From Scytonematopsis contorta HA4267-MV1 (lineage in GTDB: Bacteria; Cyanobacteriota; Cyanobacteriia; Cyanobacteriales; Nostocaceae): a stretch of DNA of 64,000 bases. The stretch spans positions 1 through 64,000 of the forward strand of contig JAHHIC010000054.1 in assembly GCA_019359035.1 (NCBI GenBank). Direction: 5' to 3'. Every line of letters begins with the position of its first letter. The first letter of the stretch is position 1. A program made the translations under genes and the position numbers. This document shows, in pieces, positions 19,109 through 27,709 of the stretch. The notes below the pieces were generated by a model, which did not search any database, was not told the DNA's origin, and saw only the letters and a program-made list of their open reading frames with translations.

Positions 19109-20638
19109 ATGCTGGCCAGGGTTTGGAGTGCTGCTATTACAGGTATCGACGCAGTGAAGGTGGGTGTTGAAGTTGATGTATCTGGGGGTTTGCCTGCAAT
19201 TGTGATGTTGGGACTACCAGACGCGGCTGTTGTTGAATCGAAACAGAGAGTCAGGGCTACTTTTAAGAATACTGGTTTGAATTTTCCGATGCGGAGAATT
19301 GTAATTAATCTTACTCCCGCTGATTTACGTAAGGAAGGGCCAGCTTTTGATTTACCTATTAGTGTAGGACTTTTAGCTGCCTCTGAGCAAGTTAGCGCTG
19401 ATTTATTGGGTGATTATTTATTTCTAGGTGAAGTTAGTTTGGATGGCAGTTTACGTCCTGTGACTGGGGTCTTACCGATTGCGACTTCTGCTTTGTCTAT
19501 GGGAATTACTGGTTTGGTTGTTCCTACTGATAATGCCCAAGAAGCTGCGGTGGTGGAAGGATTGGATGTGTACGCTTTTGATAATATCGTCCAAGTGGTC
19601 AGTTTTTTGAATAATCCCTCACGTCATGAGCCTGTTAAATTTAATTTTAATGAAGAACCTACAATCTTTACAAACTCTAATGTTGACTTAAAAGACGTTA
19701 AAGGACAAGCTCATGCTCGTCGTGCTTTGGAAGTGGCTGCTGCTGGTGGACATAATTTAATTTTTGTCGGACCTCCCGGTAGTGGTAAAACTATGTTGGC
19801 GCGACGCTTACCAACTATTATGCCTCCCTTGAGTTTTACGGAAGCTCTGGAAGTTACCCGTATTCATTCGGTGGTTGGTTTGCTGAAAAATCGCGGTAAG
19901 TTAGTTCAAGACCGTCCCTTTAGAACTCCCCATCACTCAGCCTCCGGACCATCTCTTGTAGGTGGTGGAAGCGTTCCCCGTCCGGGTGAGATATCTTTGG
20001 CACATCAAGGAGTACTTTTTCTCGATGAACTTACGGAATTTAAACGCGATGTATTGGAATATTTACGTCAACCTTTAGAAGATGGTTCCGTTACAATTAC
20101 TCGTACCAAGCAATCGGTAACATTTCCTGCACAATTTACCTTGGTTGCGAGTACTAACCCTTGTGCTTGTGGTTACTATGGTGACGCTATTCAAAGTTGC
20201 ACTTGTTCTCCTCGTCAGAGGGAGCAATATTGGGCAAAACTCTCTGGACCGCTGATGGATAGAATTGATTTGCAAGTAACTGTTGGTCGTCTTAAAGCTG
20301 AAGAAATTACGCAACAATCAACGGGGGAAGAGTCTTTATCTGTACGCGAGCGAGTGATGGAAGCACGTAAAAGAGCAACAATTAGATTTCAAGATGAACC
20401 TAGTTTGCGTTGTAATGCACATATGCAAAGCCGTCATTTGCAGAAATGGTGTTGTCTGGATGATACAAGCCGTAATTTATTGGAAGCTGCAATCAGAAAA
20501 CTAGGATTGTCTGCTAGGGCTAGCGATAGGATTTTGAAGGTTTCCCGTACAATTGCGGATTTAGGTGGGGATGATGAAATAAAGGCACATCATGTTGCGG
20601 AAGCGATTCAGTACAGAACTATCGATAGGATGCAGTAG
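19109..20638 (+). CDS. comM: ComM/YifB family Mg-chelatase-like AAA+ ATPase
   Basis: A 509-residue protein of family length. The N-terminal Lon-protease-like S5 fold (about 1-170: GVEVDVSGGLPAIVMLGLPD, KEGPAFDLPI) precedes the AAA+ core with Walker A GPPGSGKTM near residue 222, Walker B VLFLDELTEF and sensor VASTNPCACGYYG. The C-terminal Mg-chelatase domain ends in the helical SRTIADLGG region. ComM acts as a hexameric branch-migration helicase that extends recombination during natural transformation, so this gene hints at competence. A palindromic element (20640-20816) begins right at the stop codon. Confidence 0.95.
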   Translation: MLARVWSAAITGIDAVKVGVEVDVSGGLPAIVMLGLPDAAVVESKQRVRATFKNTGLNFPMRRIVINLTPADLRKEGPAFDLPISVGLLAASEQVSADLLGDYLFLGEVSLDGSLRPVTGVLPIATSALSMGITGLVVPTDNAQEAAVVEGLDVYAFDNIVQVVSFLNNPSRHEPVKFNFNEEPTIFTNSNVDLKDVKGQAHARRALEVAAAGGHNLIFVGPPGSGKTMLARRLPTIMPPLSFTEALEVTRIHSVVGLLKNRGKLVQDRPFRTPHHSASGPSLVGGGSVPRPGEISLAHQGVLFLDELTEFKRDVLEYLRQPLEDGSVTITRTKQSVTFPAQFTLVASTNPCACGYYGDAIQSCTCSPRQREQYWAKLSGPLMDRIDLQVTVGRLKAEEITQQSTGEESLSVRERVMEARKRATIRFQDEPSLRCNAHMQSRHLQKWCCLDDTSRNLLEAAIRKLGLSARASDRILKVSRTIADLGGDDEIKAHHVAEAIQYRTIDRMQ

Positions 20639-20639
20639 A

Positions 20640-20816
20640 GACCTAACCCCCCAACCCCCCTTCCCTACGAGGGAAGGGGGGCTTTTTTGCGGTCTGCGTA
20701 GGTTGGTTAGTTCCACTCAAGCCAACACTTCTCCAATCCAAGTCCAAAAAACATTCAAAAAATTTTTTATTTCCCCCCTTCCCTCTTAGGGAAGGGGGGT
20801 AGGGGGGTTAGGTCTG
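20640..20816. repeat. MITE-like element with CCCTTCCCT palindromes
   Basis: The terminal inverted repeats AGACCTAACCCCCC and GGGGGGTTAGGTCT bracket two palindromes (CCTTCCCTACGAGGGAAGG, CCTTCCCTCTTAGGGAAGG) and about 85 bp of non-coding core. The same palindrome forms the interior of the MITE at 16985-17186, and single copies lie at 40886-40929 and 48398-48439. Confidence 0.8.
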
Positions 20817-20951
20817 CGGTTGTTACTAAAAAATCTATCTTTCAGATATTGCTAAAAAGCCTTTAGGAAGATGATTTTATTACAAGAGTAAGTATAAATT
20901 CAAACTGGAGGTGAATAGCCCTGCTGTAAACTGGTATAAGGAGCTAATTAA

Positions 20952-21983
20952 ATGAATTTAAAACCTGTTTTAGAACTATTTCAAGAAACATTTCAAGAGT
21001 GGAGTAAAGATAAGGTATCACGCTTATCAGCAGCTTTAGCTTATTACACAATTTTTTCGATTGCTCCCTTACTTATTATTATAATTGCTGTTGTTGGAGC
21101 CGTGTTAGGAGAAGCTGCAGCACAGGATGCTGTTAGACAGCAATTAATAGGATTAGTAGGTAGTTCAAGCGCAGAGGTAATTCAAACTGCAATAAAAAAT
21201 GCCAGCCAACCACGAGCGGGTATTGTTGCTTCTTTAATTAGTATTGCGGTGCTGCTATTTGGTGCGACTGGTTTATTTGCTGAATTACAAGATTCTTTGA
21301 ATACAATTTGGGAAGTACAACCGAAACCAGGACGTGCTGTAAAAACTATGGTTCGTCAACGTTCTTTGTCGTTTGCAATGGTTTTGGGTATCGGTTTTTT
21401 ACTGATGGTTTCTCTTATATTAAGTACAGTTTTAACGGGGGTTATAACGTATTTTAGGGGTTTACTACCAGGTGCTGACTTTATCTGGCCGCTGATAAAT
21501 TTTATTCTTGGTTTTGTAGTGACCACTGTCTTGTTTGGACTAATTTTTAAGGTATTACCAGATGTAAAAATAGCTTGGAATGATGTTTGGATTGGTGCTG
21601 CTATAACTTCGCTATTATTTTCAATTGGTAGACTTTTATTGGCGTATTATTTAACCCATAGTAACTTTGGTTCAACTTATGGAGCAGCAGGCTCAATTGT
21701 AGTTATTTTAGGTTGGGTTTATTATGCGGCACAAATTTTATTTTTTGGTGCTGAATTTACCCAAGTTTATGCTATAAAATACGGTTCCCAAATTGTCCCA
21801 GATAAGAATGCTGTGCCTCTAACAGAAGAAGCTCGTCTTCAACAAGGGCTAAAACCTAATGATACTTATGATACTCCTAGAAAAACACAACGTTCAAAGA
21901 AAAAGCCATCATCCAATTGGATTAATCGTTTATTCAGAAGCTTTAAGCAACCTAAACGTTTAAAAGGTCGCAGAAATAGGTAA
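20952..21983 (+). CDS. YihY/BrkB family inner-membrane protein
   Basis: A 343-residue protein with about six membrane helices. It shows the family signatures RLSAALAYYTIFSIAPLL near the N-terminus, GLFAELQDSLNTIWEV, and FGSTYGAAGSIVVILGWVYYAAQILFFGAEFTQVYA in the last helices. The tail is basic (QRSKKKPSSNW, KRLKGRRNR) and cytoplasmic. The family was once called ribonuclease BN by mistake; its transport or envelope role is unresolved. GGAG precedes the ATG at a normal distance. It is followed by a GTAGAGACG palindrome and then purB. Confidence 0.92.
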   Translation: MNLKPVLELFQETFQEWSKDKVSRLSAALAYYTIFSIAPLLIIIIAVVGAVLGEAAAQDAVRQQLIGLVGSSSAEVIQTAIKNASQPRAGIVASLISIAVLLFGATGLFAELQDSLNTIWEVQPKPGRAVKTMVRQRSLSFAMVLGIGFLLMVSLILSTVLTGVITYFRGLLPGADFIWPLINFILGFVVTTVLFGLIFKVLPDVKIAWNDVWIGAAITSLLFSIGRLLLAYYLTHSNFGSTYGAAGSIVVILGWVYYAAQILFFGAEFTQVYAIKYGSQIVPDKNAVPLTEEARLQQGLKPNDTYDTPRKTQRSKKKPSSNWINRLFRSFKQPKRLKGRRNR

Positions 21984-22003
21984 CCGTAACCGCACCCGTA
22001 TAT

Positions 22004-22031
22004 GTAGAGACGTTACATGTAACGTCTCTAC
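22004..22031. repeat. GTAGAGACG palindrome
   Basis: GTAGAGACGTTACATGTAACGTCTCTAC is a perfect 28-bp palindrome, followed by ATTTTT. It may work as a bidirectional hairpin terminator for the YihY gene. An identical copy follows pgk at 56373-56400. Confidence 0.85.
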
Positions 22032-22080
22032 ATTTTTGCTGTAAAATGTGACAGTTGTACTTTGTGGCGTGTGGCGAAGG

Positions 22081-23385
22081 GTGATTGAGCGTTATACTCT
22101 GCCTGAAATGGGCAATTTGTGGACTGATGAATATAAGCTAAAGACTTGGCTGCTGGTGGAAATTGCAGTTTGTGAAGCGCAAGCTGAGTTGGGTTATATT
22201 CCTGCTGATGCGGTTACGGAAATCAAGGCTAAGGCTAACTTTGACTTGAAGCGGGTCTTGGAAATTGAGGCTGAAGTCCGTCATGATGTAATTGCGTTTT
22301 TGACGAACGTTAACGAATATGTTGGTGATGCTGGTCGGTATATTCATTTGGGAATGACCAGTTCTGATGTGTTAGATACCGCTTTAGCTTTGCAGATGGT
22401 TGATAGTCTGGATGTAATAATGAAGCGTCTGGATGATTTAATCGCTGTAATTAGAAATAAAGCCAGTGAGCATCGTGAGACGTTTATGATAGGACGCTCA
22501 CACGGTATTCATGCGGAACCAATTACTTTTGGTTTTAAATTAGCTGGGTGGTTAGCGGAAGTATTGCGTCACCAAGAACGTTTGAAAATTTTACGCTCGA
22601 CTATTGCAGTTGGTAAAGTTTCTGGTGCTGTGGGGACTTATGCCAATATTGAACCGCGTGTGGAAGCTCTGGCTTGCGCTAAGTTAGGGTTAAGACCTGA
22701 TGCAGCATCAACACAAGTTATTTCCCGCGATATCCACGCTGACTTTGTGCAACAATTGGCTCTGGTGGCTGCTTCAATTGAGCGGTTTGCGGTGGAAATT
22801 CGTAATTTGCAAAGAACTGATGTTTTGGAAGTGGAAGAGTTTTTTGCTAAGGGTCAAAAAGGTTCTTCGGCAATGCCCCACAAGCGTAATCCTATCCGCT
22901 CGGAACGGTTAACAGGGATGGCTAGAATGGTGAGAAGTTATGCTGTGGCTGCGTTAGAAAATGTTGCTTTATGGCATGAGCGCGATATTTCTCACAGTTC
23001 TGTTGAGCGGATGATGTTGCCTGATGCATGTATTTTGACCCATTTTATGTTGGTGGAAACTATTGATTTGGTGCAAAATTTGCTGGTGTATCCGGAAAAT
23101 ATGGCTCGGAATATGAACTGCTATGGTGGTGTTGTATTCAGTCAGCGGGTAATGTTGACCCTGGTCGCTAAGGGTATGCTGCGGGAAGATGCTTATAAGG
23201 TGGTGCAGGAAAATGCTCATGCTGCTTGGAATCAACCTTCTGGGAATTTCCATGATTTGATTCGTAATGATGCTCGTGTGAATGAAAAGCTTTCTGCTGC
23301 AGAAATTGAGGAGTGCTTTAATCCTCAGCACCATTTGAAACATTTGGGTGAGGTTTATCAAAGGTTGGGTATTGGGAATGAGTGA
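22081..23385 (+). CDS. purB: adenylosuccinate lyase
   Basis: PurB acts twice in purine synthesis, cleaving SAICAR to AICAR and adenylosuccinate to AMP with release of fumarate. The GTG at 22081 gives the standard N-terminus M-I-E-R-Y-T-L-P-E-M and 434 residues. An upstream in-frame ATG at 22048 would add 11 unconserved residues inside the palindrome flank. Fumarase-superfamily motifs are TSSDVLDTALALQ, GRSHGIHAEP (general acid His) and the signature GSSAMPHKRNPIRSE carrying the catalytic Ser loop. Cytosolic tetramer by family. It stands alone in the plus direction. Confidence 0.96.
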   Translation: MIERYTLPEMGNLWTDEYKLKTWLLVEIAVCEAQAELGYIPADAVTEIKAKANFDLKRVLEIEAEVRHDVIAFLTNVNEYVGDAGRYIHLGMTSSDVLDTALALQMVDSLDVIMKRLDDLIAVIRNKASEHRETFMIGRSHGIHAEPITFGFKLAGWLAEVLRHQERLKILRSTIAVGKVSGAVGTYANIEPRVEALACAKLGLRPDAASTQVISRDIHADFVQQLALVAASIERFAVEIRNLQRTDVLEVEEFFAKGQKGSSAMPHKRNPIRSERLTGMARMVRSYAVAALENVALWHERDISHSSVERMMLPDACILTHFMLVETIDLVQNLLVYPENMARNMNCYGGVVFSQRVMLTLVAKGMLREDAYKVVQENAHAAWNQPSGNFHDLIRNDARVNEKLSAAEIEECFNPQHHLKHLGEVYQRLGIGNE

Positions 23386-23395
23386 TTGGTGATTG

Positions 23396-23526
23396 ATACC
23401 TCTGAACTAAAGTTCGAGCTAAAAGCTAAAACCCGTTAAAAACGGGTTGAAAGCTTGGACAATAGCGCATATTTTAACCCGTTTCAACGGGTTTAAGCTT
23501 TTAGCCAGAACTTTAGTTCAGGGGTA
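23396..23526. repeat. long imperfect palindrome (CTGAACTAAAGTTC family)
   Basis: The arms ATACCTCTGAACTAAAGTTC and GAACTTTAGTTCAGGGGTAT enclose internal hairpins such as AACCCGTTAAAAACGGGTT. A second full copy lies at 27550-27669 and a fragment at 24783-24835. Non-coding. Confidence 0.85.
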
Positions 23527-23803
23527 TTTCTCGTGGGGTTTTCTGTTGCGAGGACAGTAATACTGTGGCGAATATTTGTTTTTACTAAAAGTACAGGAAT
23601 TAATCTATAGTAAAAAATTACGAAAACTAAACCAAAATAATACGGAATTTATAGTAAAAAATAAAATATCGGCTACGGAGTTTCAGCATAGCAACAAAAA
23701 TTCTTGTTTATGTTGCAAGAAAAATCATAAATCTGGGTAGTTTTAATTTGTTACCCAGGGTTTGCAGCTGTCCTCGATGAGTAGTTATTACTATTTTATT
23801 TTT
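23527..23803. other. gene-free spacer upstream of the DUF4126 gene
   Basis: AT-rich spacer with no ORF that I trust. It probably holds the promoter of the next gene, but no confident -35/-10 pair was found. Confidence 0.4.
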
Positions 23804-24373
23804 ATGATTGAAATCCTAGCTGTACTTTCTGTTTCTGCTGCTGCTGGTATGAGAATTGCTTTGCCTCTATTGGTTTTTGGACTTTTACAAGAGGAAACTC
23901 TTTGGTCTCAGATTCCTATTTTATCTCAATTTCCGGAAACTTTGTTAATTTCATTACTCAGTATCTGGTCGCTTTTTGAATTGTTTGCTTCCAAAAAATT
24001 ACTGGGACAACGAATTTTGCAGGTGGTACAGTTAATGTTTTCACCTTTGGTCGGTGCGATTTTGGGTTTGGCAATTCTGACTACACCAATGATTCCCAAT
24101 TGGTTGATTGCTTCTATTGCTGCTTTGTTGGCTTTGGTGCTGCAAATTGTTCAGGTTGGTTGGTTTTATCGCTTGCGTGGGTTGCCTTTGTGGGCTGTTG
24201 TAATACAAGATATTTTATGTGTTGCTTTGGTACTTTTTGCTGTTGATGCTCCTTGGCATGGTGGATTAATTGCTTTATTTTTACTTTGGTTTGCTGTTCG
24301 TTCGGCTACTCAATGGTATGGTTGGTATCAAAAAGGGAAGAAGACAAAGGTTCCTCGACGGCTTTATTTGTAA
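23804..24373 (+). CDS. DUF4126 family membrane protein
   Basis: A hydrophobic protein of 189 residues when started at MIEILAVLSVSAAAGMRI (23804), the conserved start of this family. In-frame TTG 23762 and ATG 23777 are possible earlier starts, and none has a good ribosome site. Five to six membrane helices alternate with short loops (ASKKLLGQRIL, VVQLMFSPLVGAILGLAI), and the C-terminus is basic (WYQKGKKTKVPRR). The family is of unknown function. No partner gene is nearby; repeats flank it on both sides. Confidence 0.8.
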   Translation: MIEILAVLSVSAAAGMRIALPLLVFGLLQEETLWSQIPILSQFPETLLISLLSIWSLFELFASKKLLGQRILQVVQLMFSPLVGAILGLAILTTPMIPNWLIASIAALLALVLQIVQVGWFYRLRGLPLWAVVIQDILCVALVLFAVDAPWHGGLIALFLLWFAVRSATQWYGWYQKGKKTKVPRRLYL

Positions 24374-24574
24374 GTATTTATCTTAATTTACAGTATTTAC
24401 AGCATTTACTGATTACCATTTATAATCAGAGTTATAGATATCAAAATACTTACAACATGGTAATCTCTATTAGACATATCCGAAAAAGAATGTAGATACC
24501 GTAAATTTACTTTTTCTATAAGGGTTTCGGTGGATGCATAATTAATTTCCGGAGATGTTTATTAGTTATGTTAG

Positions 24575-24775
24575 CTAGATAACTACGACGGGAATCTTTG
24601 TGGTCAAGTTGGTCGAGAAGTTAAACCCTCTCCTGTATGGATTGCTGATTTAGATGATTATCAAGTCGTCACTATTTTTGGTGCAAATGTTGACCCACGT
24701 AAAAAGTATATAAACGAATTAAAAACAAGTAAAAATATGAAAGAATACTTCCAAATATTCCCCTTACCTTTGTAA
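24575..24775 (+). pseudogene. remnant ORF without start codon
   Basis: An open frame of 66 codons, ending with TAA at 24773-24775, has protein-like composition (PSPVWIADLDDYQVVTIF and KNMKEYFQIFPLPL). It is preceded by an in-frame TAG and has no ATG, GTG or TTG at its start. It looks like the 3' end of a lost gene. I do not recognise the family. Confidence 0.35.
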
Positions 24776-24782
24776 ATCTCTC

Positions 24783-24835
24783 TCGCAACCCGTTAAAAAC
24801 GGGTTTAAGCTTTAAGCCAGAAATTTAATTCTAGG
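24783..24835. repeat. partial copy of the CTGAACTAAAGTTC-family palindrome
   Basis: Contains AACCCGTTAAAAACGGGTTTAAGCTTTAAGCC, which matches the inner part of the copies at 23396-23526 and 27550-27669. Confidence 0.65.
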
Positions 24836-25102
24836 TTTCAGAAATTTAATTCTATGCTTATCTATAAAAACCTTGTAGGGACTCTAAATTTAGGGTCTCT
24901 ATATTCTTTTTTACCAAGATACCAAGCAGCAATATTAATATACCACGTTTGGGTAAAGTTTTCAAGTTATACAATATGCTATTGTCAAACATTAAAGCTA
25001 CTGGGCAAATGTAACCTAACTTTCTTAAATTTAATAAACGTAAAATATTGCTTGTTTTATACTAAAATGTGATACGCCATATAAACTTATTACAAATAAA
25101 GG

Positions 25103-25118
25103 TGTGATTCTAGTCACA
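25103..25118. promoter_or_regulatory. CRP-type binding site TGTGA-N6-TCACA
   Basis: TGTGATTCTAGTCACA is an exact match to the consensus of cAMP receptor proteins, including those of cyanobacteria (SyCRP1/AnCrpA). It lies about 210 bp upstream of the AAA/GGDEF gene at 25326. A possible -10 (TATAAA) lies at 25151-25156. Binding and target are inferred. Confidence 0.65.
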
Positions 25119-25325
25119 TCATTCTTGTTAACTAAATGATATTTCAACATTATAAAGATGCTATAAATCTAACTGTAATTCAAATCTGAGGCTTACTAAG
25201 TTAGTACATTCATCTAAGAGTGTAAGTTTATACTTTTTTAACTGTCTCCTATGGGCATCTGCATTGAGTGCGATTTTTTATTCAATATGAATTTAAGCTT
25301 AGCCCACTTGTCGCCAATAAAGTAA

Positions 25326-26972
25326 ATGAATACTACAACTATAGAATTTCCTGGAACCCCATTAGAACCAAACTCTATTTTTTACATTAAACGTCCTAGT
25401 ATGGAAAAATTAATTTTCCAAGAAATTACTCATCCAGGTTGTATTATTCGTATTAAAGCACCCCAACTGATGGGTAAAACATCTTTGGTCTTACGCTTAA
25501 TTGCTCATGCTAAAAGCCTTGAATATCATACCGTATATTTAGATTTACAAAAAGCTGATAAAGCTATTTTTGCTTCTATAAATAAATTCTTACGCTGGTT
25601 ATGTGCTAACGTCAGTCAGCAGTTACAGTTACCAGTTAATTTAGATAATTATTGGGATGATGATATCGGGAGTAAAATAAGCTGTTCCATTTATTTTCAA
25701 CATTACTTATTACGAAAAATAAATAATCCTTTAGTCTTAGTTTTTAATGAATTAAATCGAATTTTAGAATATCCGGAAATTGCCGAAGATTTTTTACCGT
25801 TAATACGTGCTTGGCATGAAGAAGCGAAACAAGAAGAAATTTTACAGAAACTAAGATTTGTCTTAGTTCATTCTACAGAAATTTATATTACTCTTAATAT
25901 AAATAAATCTCCCTTTAATGTAGGTTTAACAGTTAAGATACCTGAATTTACAGTCGAAGACATTCAAGAATTAGCACAACGCCATGGCTTAGATTGGACA
26001 GAAAAAGCCGCAAAACGTAATGCTTTCGCTCTCAAATCGATGTTGGGTGGGCATCCATATTTAGTGAGACTTACCCTTTACCATTTAGCAAATAATGCAA
26101 ATAAAACTTTAGACCAAATTTTAGAAGATGCTCCTACAATTACAAGTATTTACAGCAGTCATCTCAAAAATTTACTAATCACTTTACAAGAAAATATAGA
26201 ACTTAAAGCAGCACTACAAGAGTTAATCGCTGCTCGTGGTAAACTAAATATAGACCACATATTAGCATATAAATTAGAAAGTTTAGGTTTAATAAAACTT
26301 GAAGGTGATTCATGTACTTTTTCTTGCGAACTTTATCGACAATACTTTTCTAATCAACCTTGGGAAAAGTTAAATCAGTGGCAATACCTAAAGCAGTTAC
26401 AACAAGAAAAGAAGACCTTAGAGGAACTGTCAAATACAGATAACCTCACTCAACTTGCCAATCAACGCTACTTTGATACATTACTAAATGACCTTTGGCC
26501 AACGCTAGCAGAAGAAGAAGCTCCTATTTCGTTAATTATATTAGACGCTGACCATCTGAAAATTTATAATAAAACCTATGGACGAGAAGCAGGAGATAAT
26601 TGTTTGCGAAAAATAGCTGATTTGCTCAAAGAAATCGCTAACAGTTTTTCTATTCGTGGTTCTTACCAATTAACTGCAACTCGTTATGATTCCGGAGAAT
26701 TTGCTTTGCTTGTTCCTGGTAAAGCATCTGCAATAACTTTTAAGCTGGCTGAATATATCCGTGAGCAAGTAATAAATTTAGCTATCCCTCTGGATAGTAT
26801 GCTATTTTCTGGACTTACAGCTTCTTTTGTAACTATCAGCTTAGGTGTTTCTTCGATAGTTCCTAGTAATACACAATCCCCTGCGATTTTAGTGCAAGAC
26901 GCTCGTCAAGCTCTTGAGAAATCTAAAAAGAATGAACGCAATCGTACCACAATGGGCAGTATGGTCACATAA
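25326..26972 (+). CDS. AAA-like ATPase domain fused to a degenerate GGDEF domain
   Basis: A 548-residue protein with no membrane segment. The N-terminal half is the AAA-like module common in filamentous cyanobacteria (PGTPLEPNSIFYIKRPSMEK; Walker A-like APQLMGKTSLV near residues 46-56; Walker B-like LVLVFNELNRI; VEDIQELAQRHGLDW; a C-terminal winged-helix-like part). From about residue 375 a GGDEF-type domain follows (LSNTDNLTQLANQRYFD, LIILDADHLKIYNKTYGREAGD). Its signature loop reads DSGEF instead of GGDEF, so cyclase activity is doubtful, and it may bind GTP or act as a regulatory domain. A perfect CRP site lies upstream. Ligand and output unknown. Confidence 0.85.
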   Translation: MNTTTIEFPGTPLEPNSIFYIKRPSMEKLIFQEITHPGCIIRIKAPQLMGKTSLVLRLIAHAKSLEYHTVYLDLQKADKAIFASINKFLRWLCANVSQQLQLPVNLDNYWDDDIGSKISCSIYFQHYLLRKINNPLVLVFNELNRILEYPEIAEDFLPLIRAWHEEAKQEEILQKLRFVLVHSTEIYITLNINKSPFNVGLTVKIPEFTVEDIQELAQRHGLDWTEKAAKRNAFALKSMLGGHPYLVRLTLYHLANNANKTLDQILEDAPTITSIYSSHLKNLLITLQENIELKAALQELIAARGKLNIDHILAYKLESLGLIKLEGDSCTFSCELYRQYFSNQPWEKLNQWQYLKQLQQEKKTLEELSNTDNLTQLANQRYFDTLLNDLWPTLAEEEAPISLIILDADHLKIYNKTYGREAGDNCLRKIADLLKEIANSFSIRGSYQLTATRYDSGEFALLVPGKASAITFKLAEYIREQVINLAIPLDSMLFSGLTASFVTISLGVSSIVPSNTQSPAILVQDARQALEKSKKNERNRTTMGSMVT

Positions 26973-27090
26973 TATTTTATAAGAATATACGCTCATAGCG
27001 TATCCACAAAATCGTGATACAATAGTGGACGCCGCATGTAAGTTGTGGTACTCGATGTCCCAACTGATGGCTGAGAGAAAATAAAATTCT

Positions 27091-27175
27091 GGAGAGGTGT
27101 CCGAGTGGTTGATGGTGACGCACTCGAAATGCGTTCTAGGGAAACCTAGCGGGGGTTCGAATCCCCCCCTCTCCG
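27091..27175 (+). tRNA. tRNA-Ser (anticodon CGA)
   Basis: A complete 85-nt cloverleaf. Acceptor stem GGAGAGG pairs with CCTCTCC and the discriminator base is G. The anticodon loop CTCGAAA, closed by CGCA/TGCG, places anticodon CGA. A long variable arm (TCTAGGGAAACCTAG) identifies a class II serine tRNA, and the T loop is GGTTCGAATCC. CCA is not encoded. Confidence 0.96.
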
Positions 27176-27298
27176 TTTCAATTCTATTTCGTTAAGCATA
27201 GTAAAATATTCTTCAGTGCAGAAGTTCTAAAAGACGGAGGTTTTACCATATCAGAAATTGAAGACTTAGGAGTCACCGATGAGGAATATTTAGCAGGT

Positions 27299-27508
27299 TT
27301 GGCAGCTGGTATTGATGTTTTAGAATTAAAACGGCTTATAAACTGGGGAATTCCCGAAAAATTGGCTTTGGAGGTCATGGAAATTACTCCTCGTATAGCT
27401 AATGGTACAGCAGCCCCTGAAGAAATTGCCAGAGGATTAATGATTTTGACACCCTCATTTAGAAAAAAAATTATGGAAGAAGAAGGTATTTTACCCACTC
27501 AAAGCTGA
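27299..27508 (+). CDS. conserved-looking small protein, 5' end lost or non-canonical start
   Basis: From the only usual start (TTG 27299) the product is 69 residues (ELKRLINWGIPEKLALEVME, APEEIARGLMILTPSF). The coding-like sequence clearly continues upstream in the same frame (TISEIEDLGVTDEEYLAG) up to the end of the tRNA-Ser gene, without any ATG, GTG or TTG. Either the true 5' end was removed by a rearrangement at the tRNA 3' flank, or an unusual start is used. Family not recognised. Acidic, helical and soluble. Confidence 0.5.
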   Translation: MAAGIDVLELKRLINWGIPEKLALEVMEITPRIANGTAAPEEIARGLMILTPSFRKKIMEEEGILPTQS

Positions 27509-27549
27509 TATTTTGACACTCCACCAAATGTTACAAAGAAAAGACCCAG

Positions 27550-27669
27550 ATACCCCTGAACTAAAGTTCTAGCTAAAAACTAAAGTTAGCTAAAGCTAAC
27601 TAAAATAAGTGTTTCAACCCGTTTTCAACGGGTTTAAGCTTTTAGCCCTCACTTTAGTGAAGGGGTATC
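27550..27669. repeat. long imperfect palindrome (CTGAACTAAAGTTC family)
   Basis: The outer arms TACCCCTGAACTAAAGTTCT and CACTTTAGTGAAGGGGTA flank an inner AACCCGTTTTCAACGGGTTT hairpin. Second full copy of the 23396-23526 element. Confidence 0.8.
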
Positions 27670-27709
27670 AAGGATTTTATTAGTAATACTTGGGTTTAAT
27701 TAATGCATT

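Noticed and set aside
24854-25072. Open frame of 72 codons
   Set aside because: Composition is unlike neighbouring genes, there is no ribosome site, and it lies in a repeat-bearing spacer.
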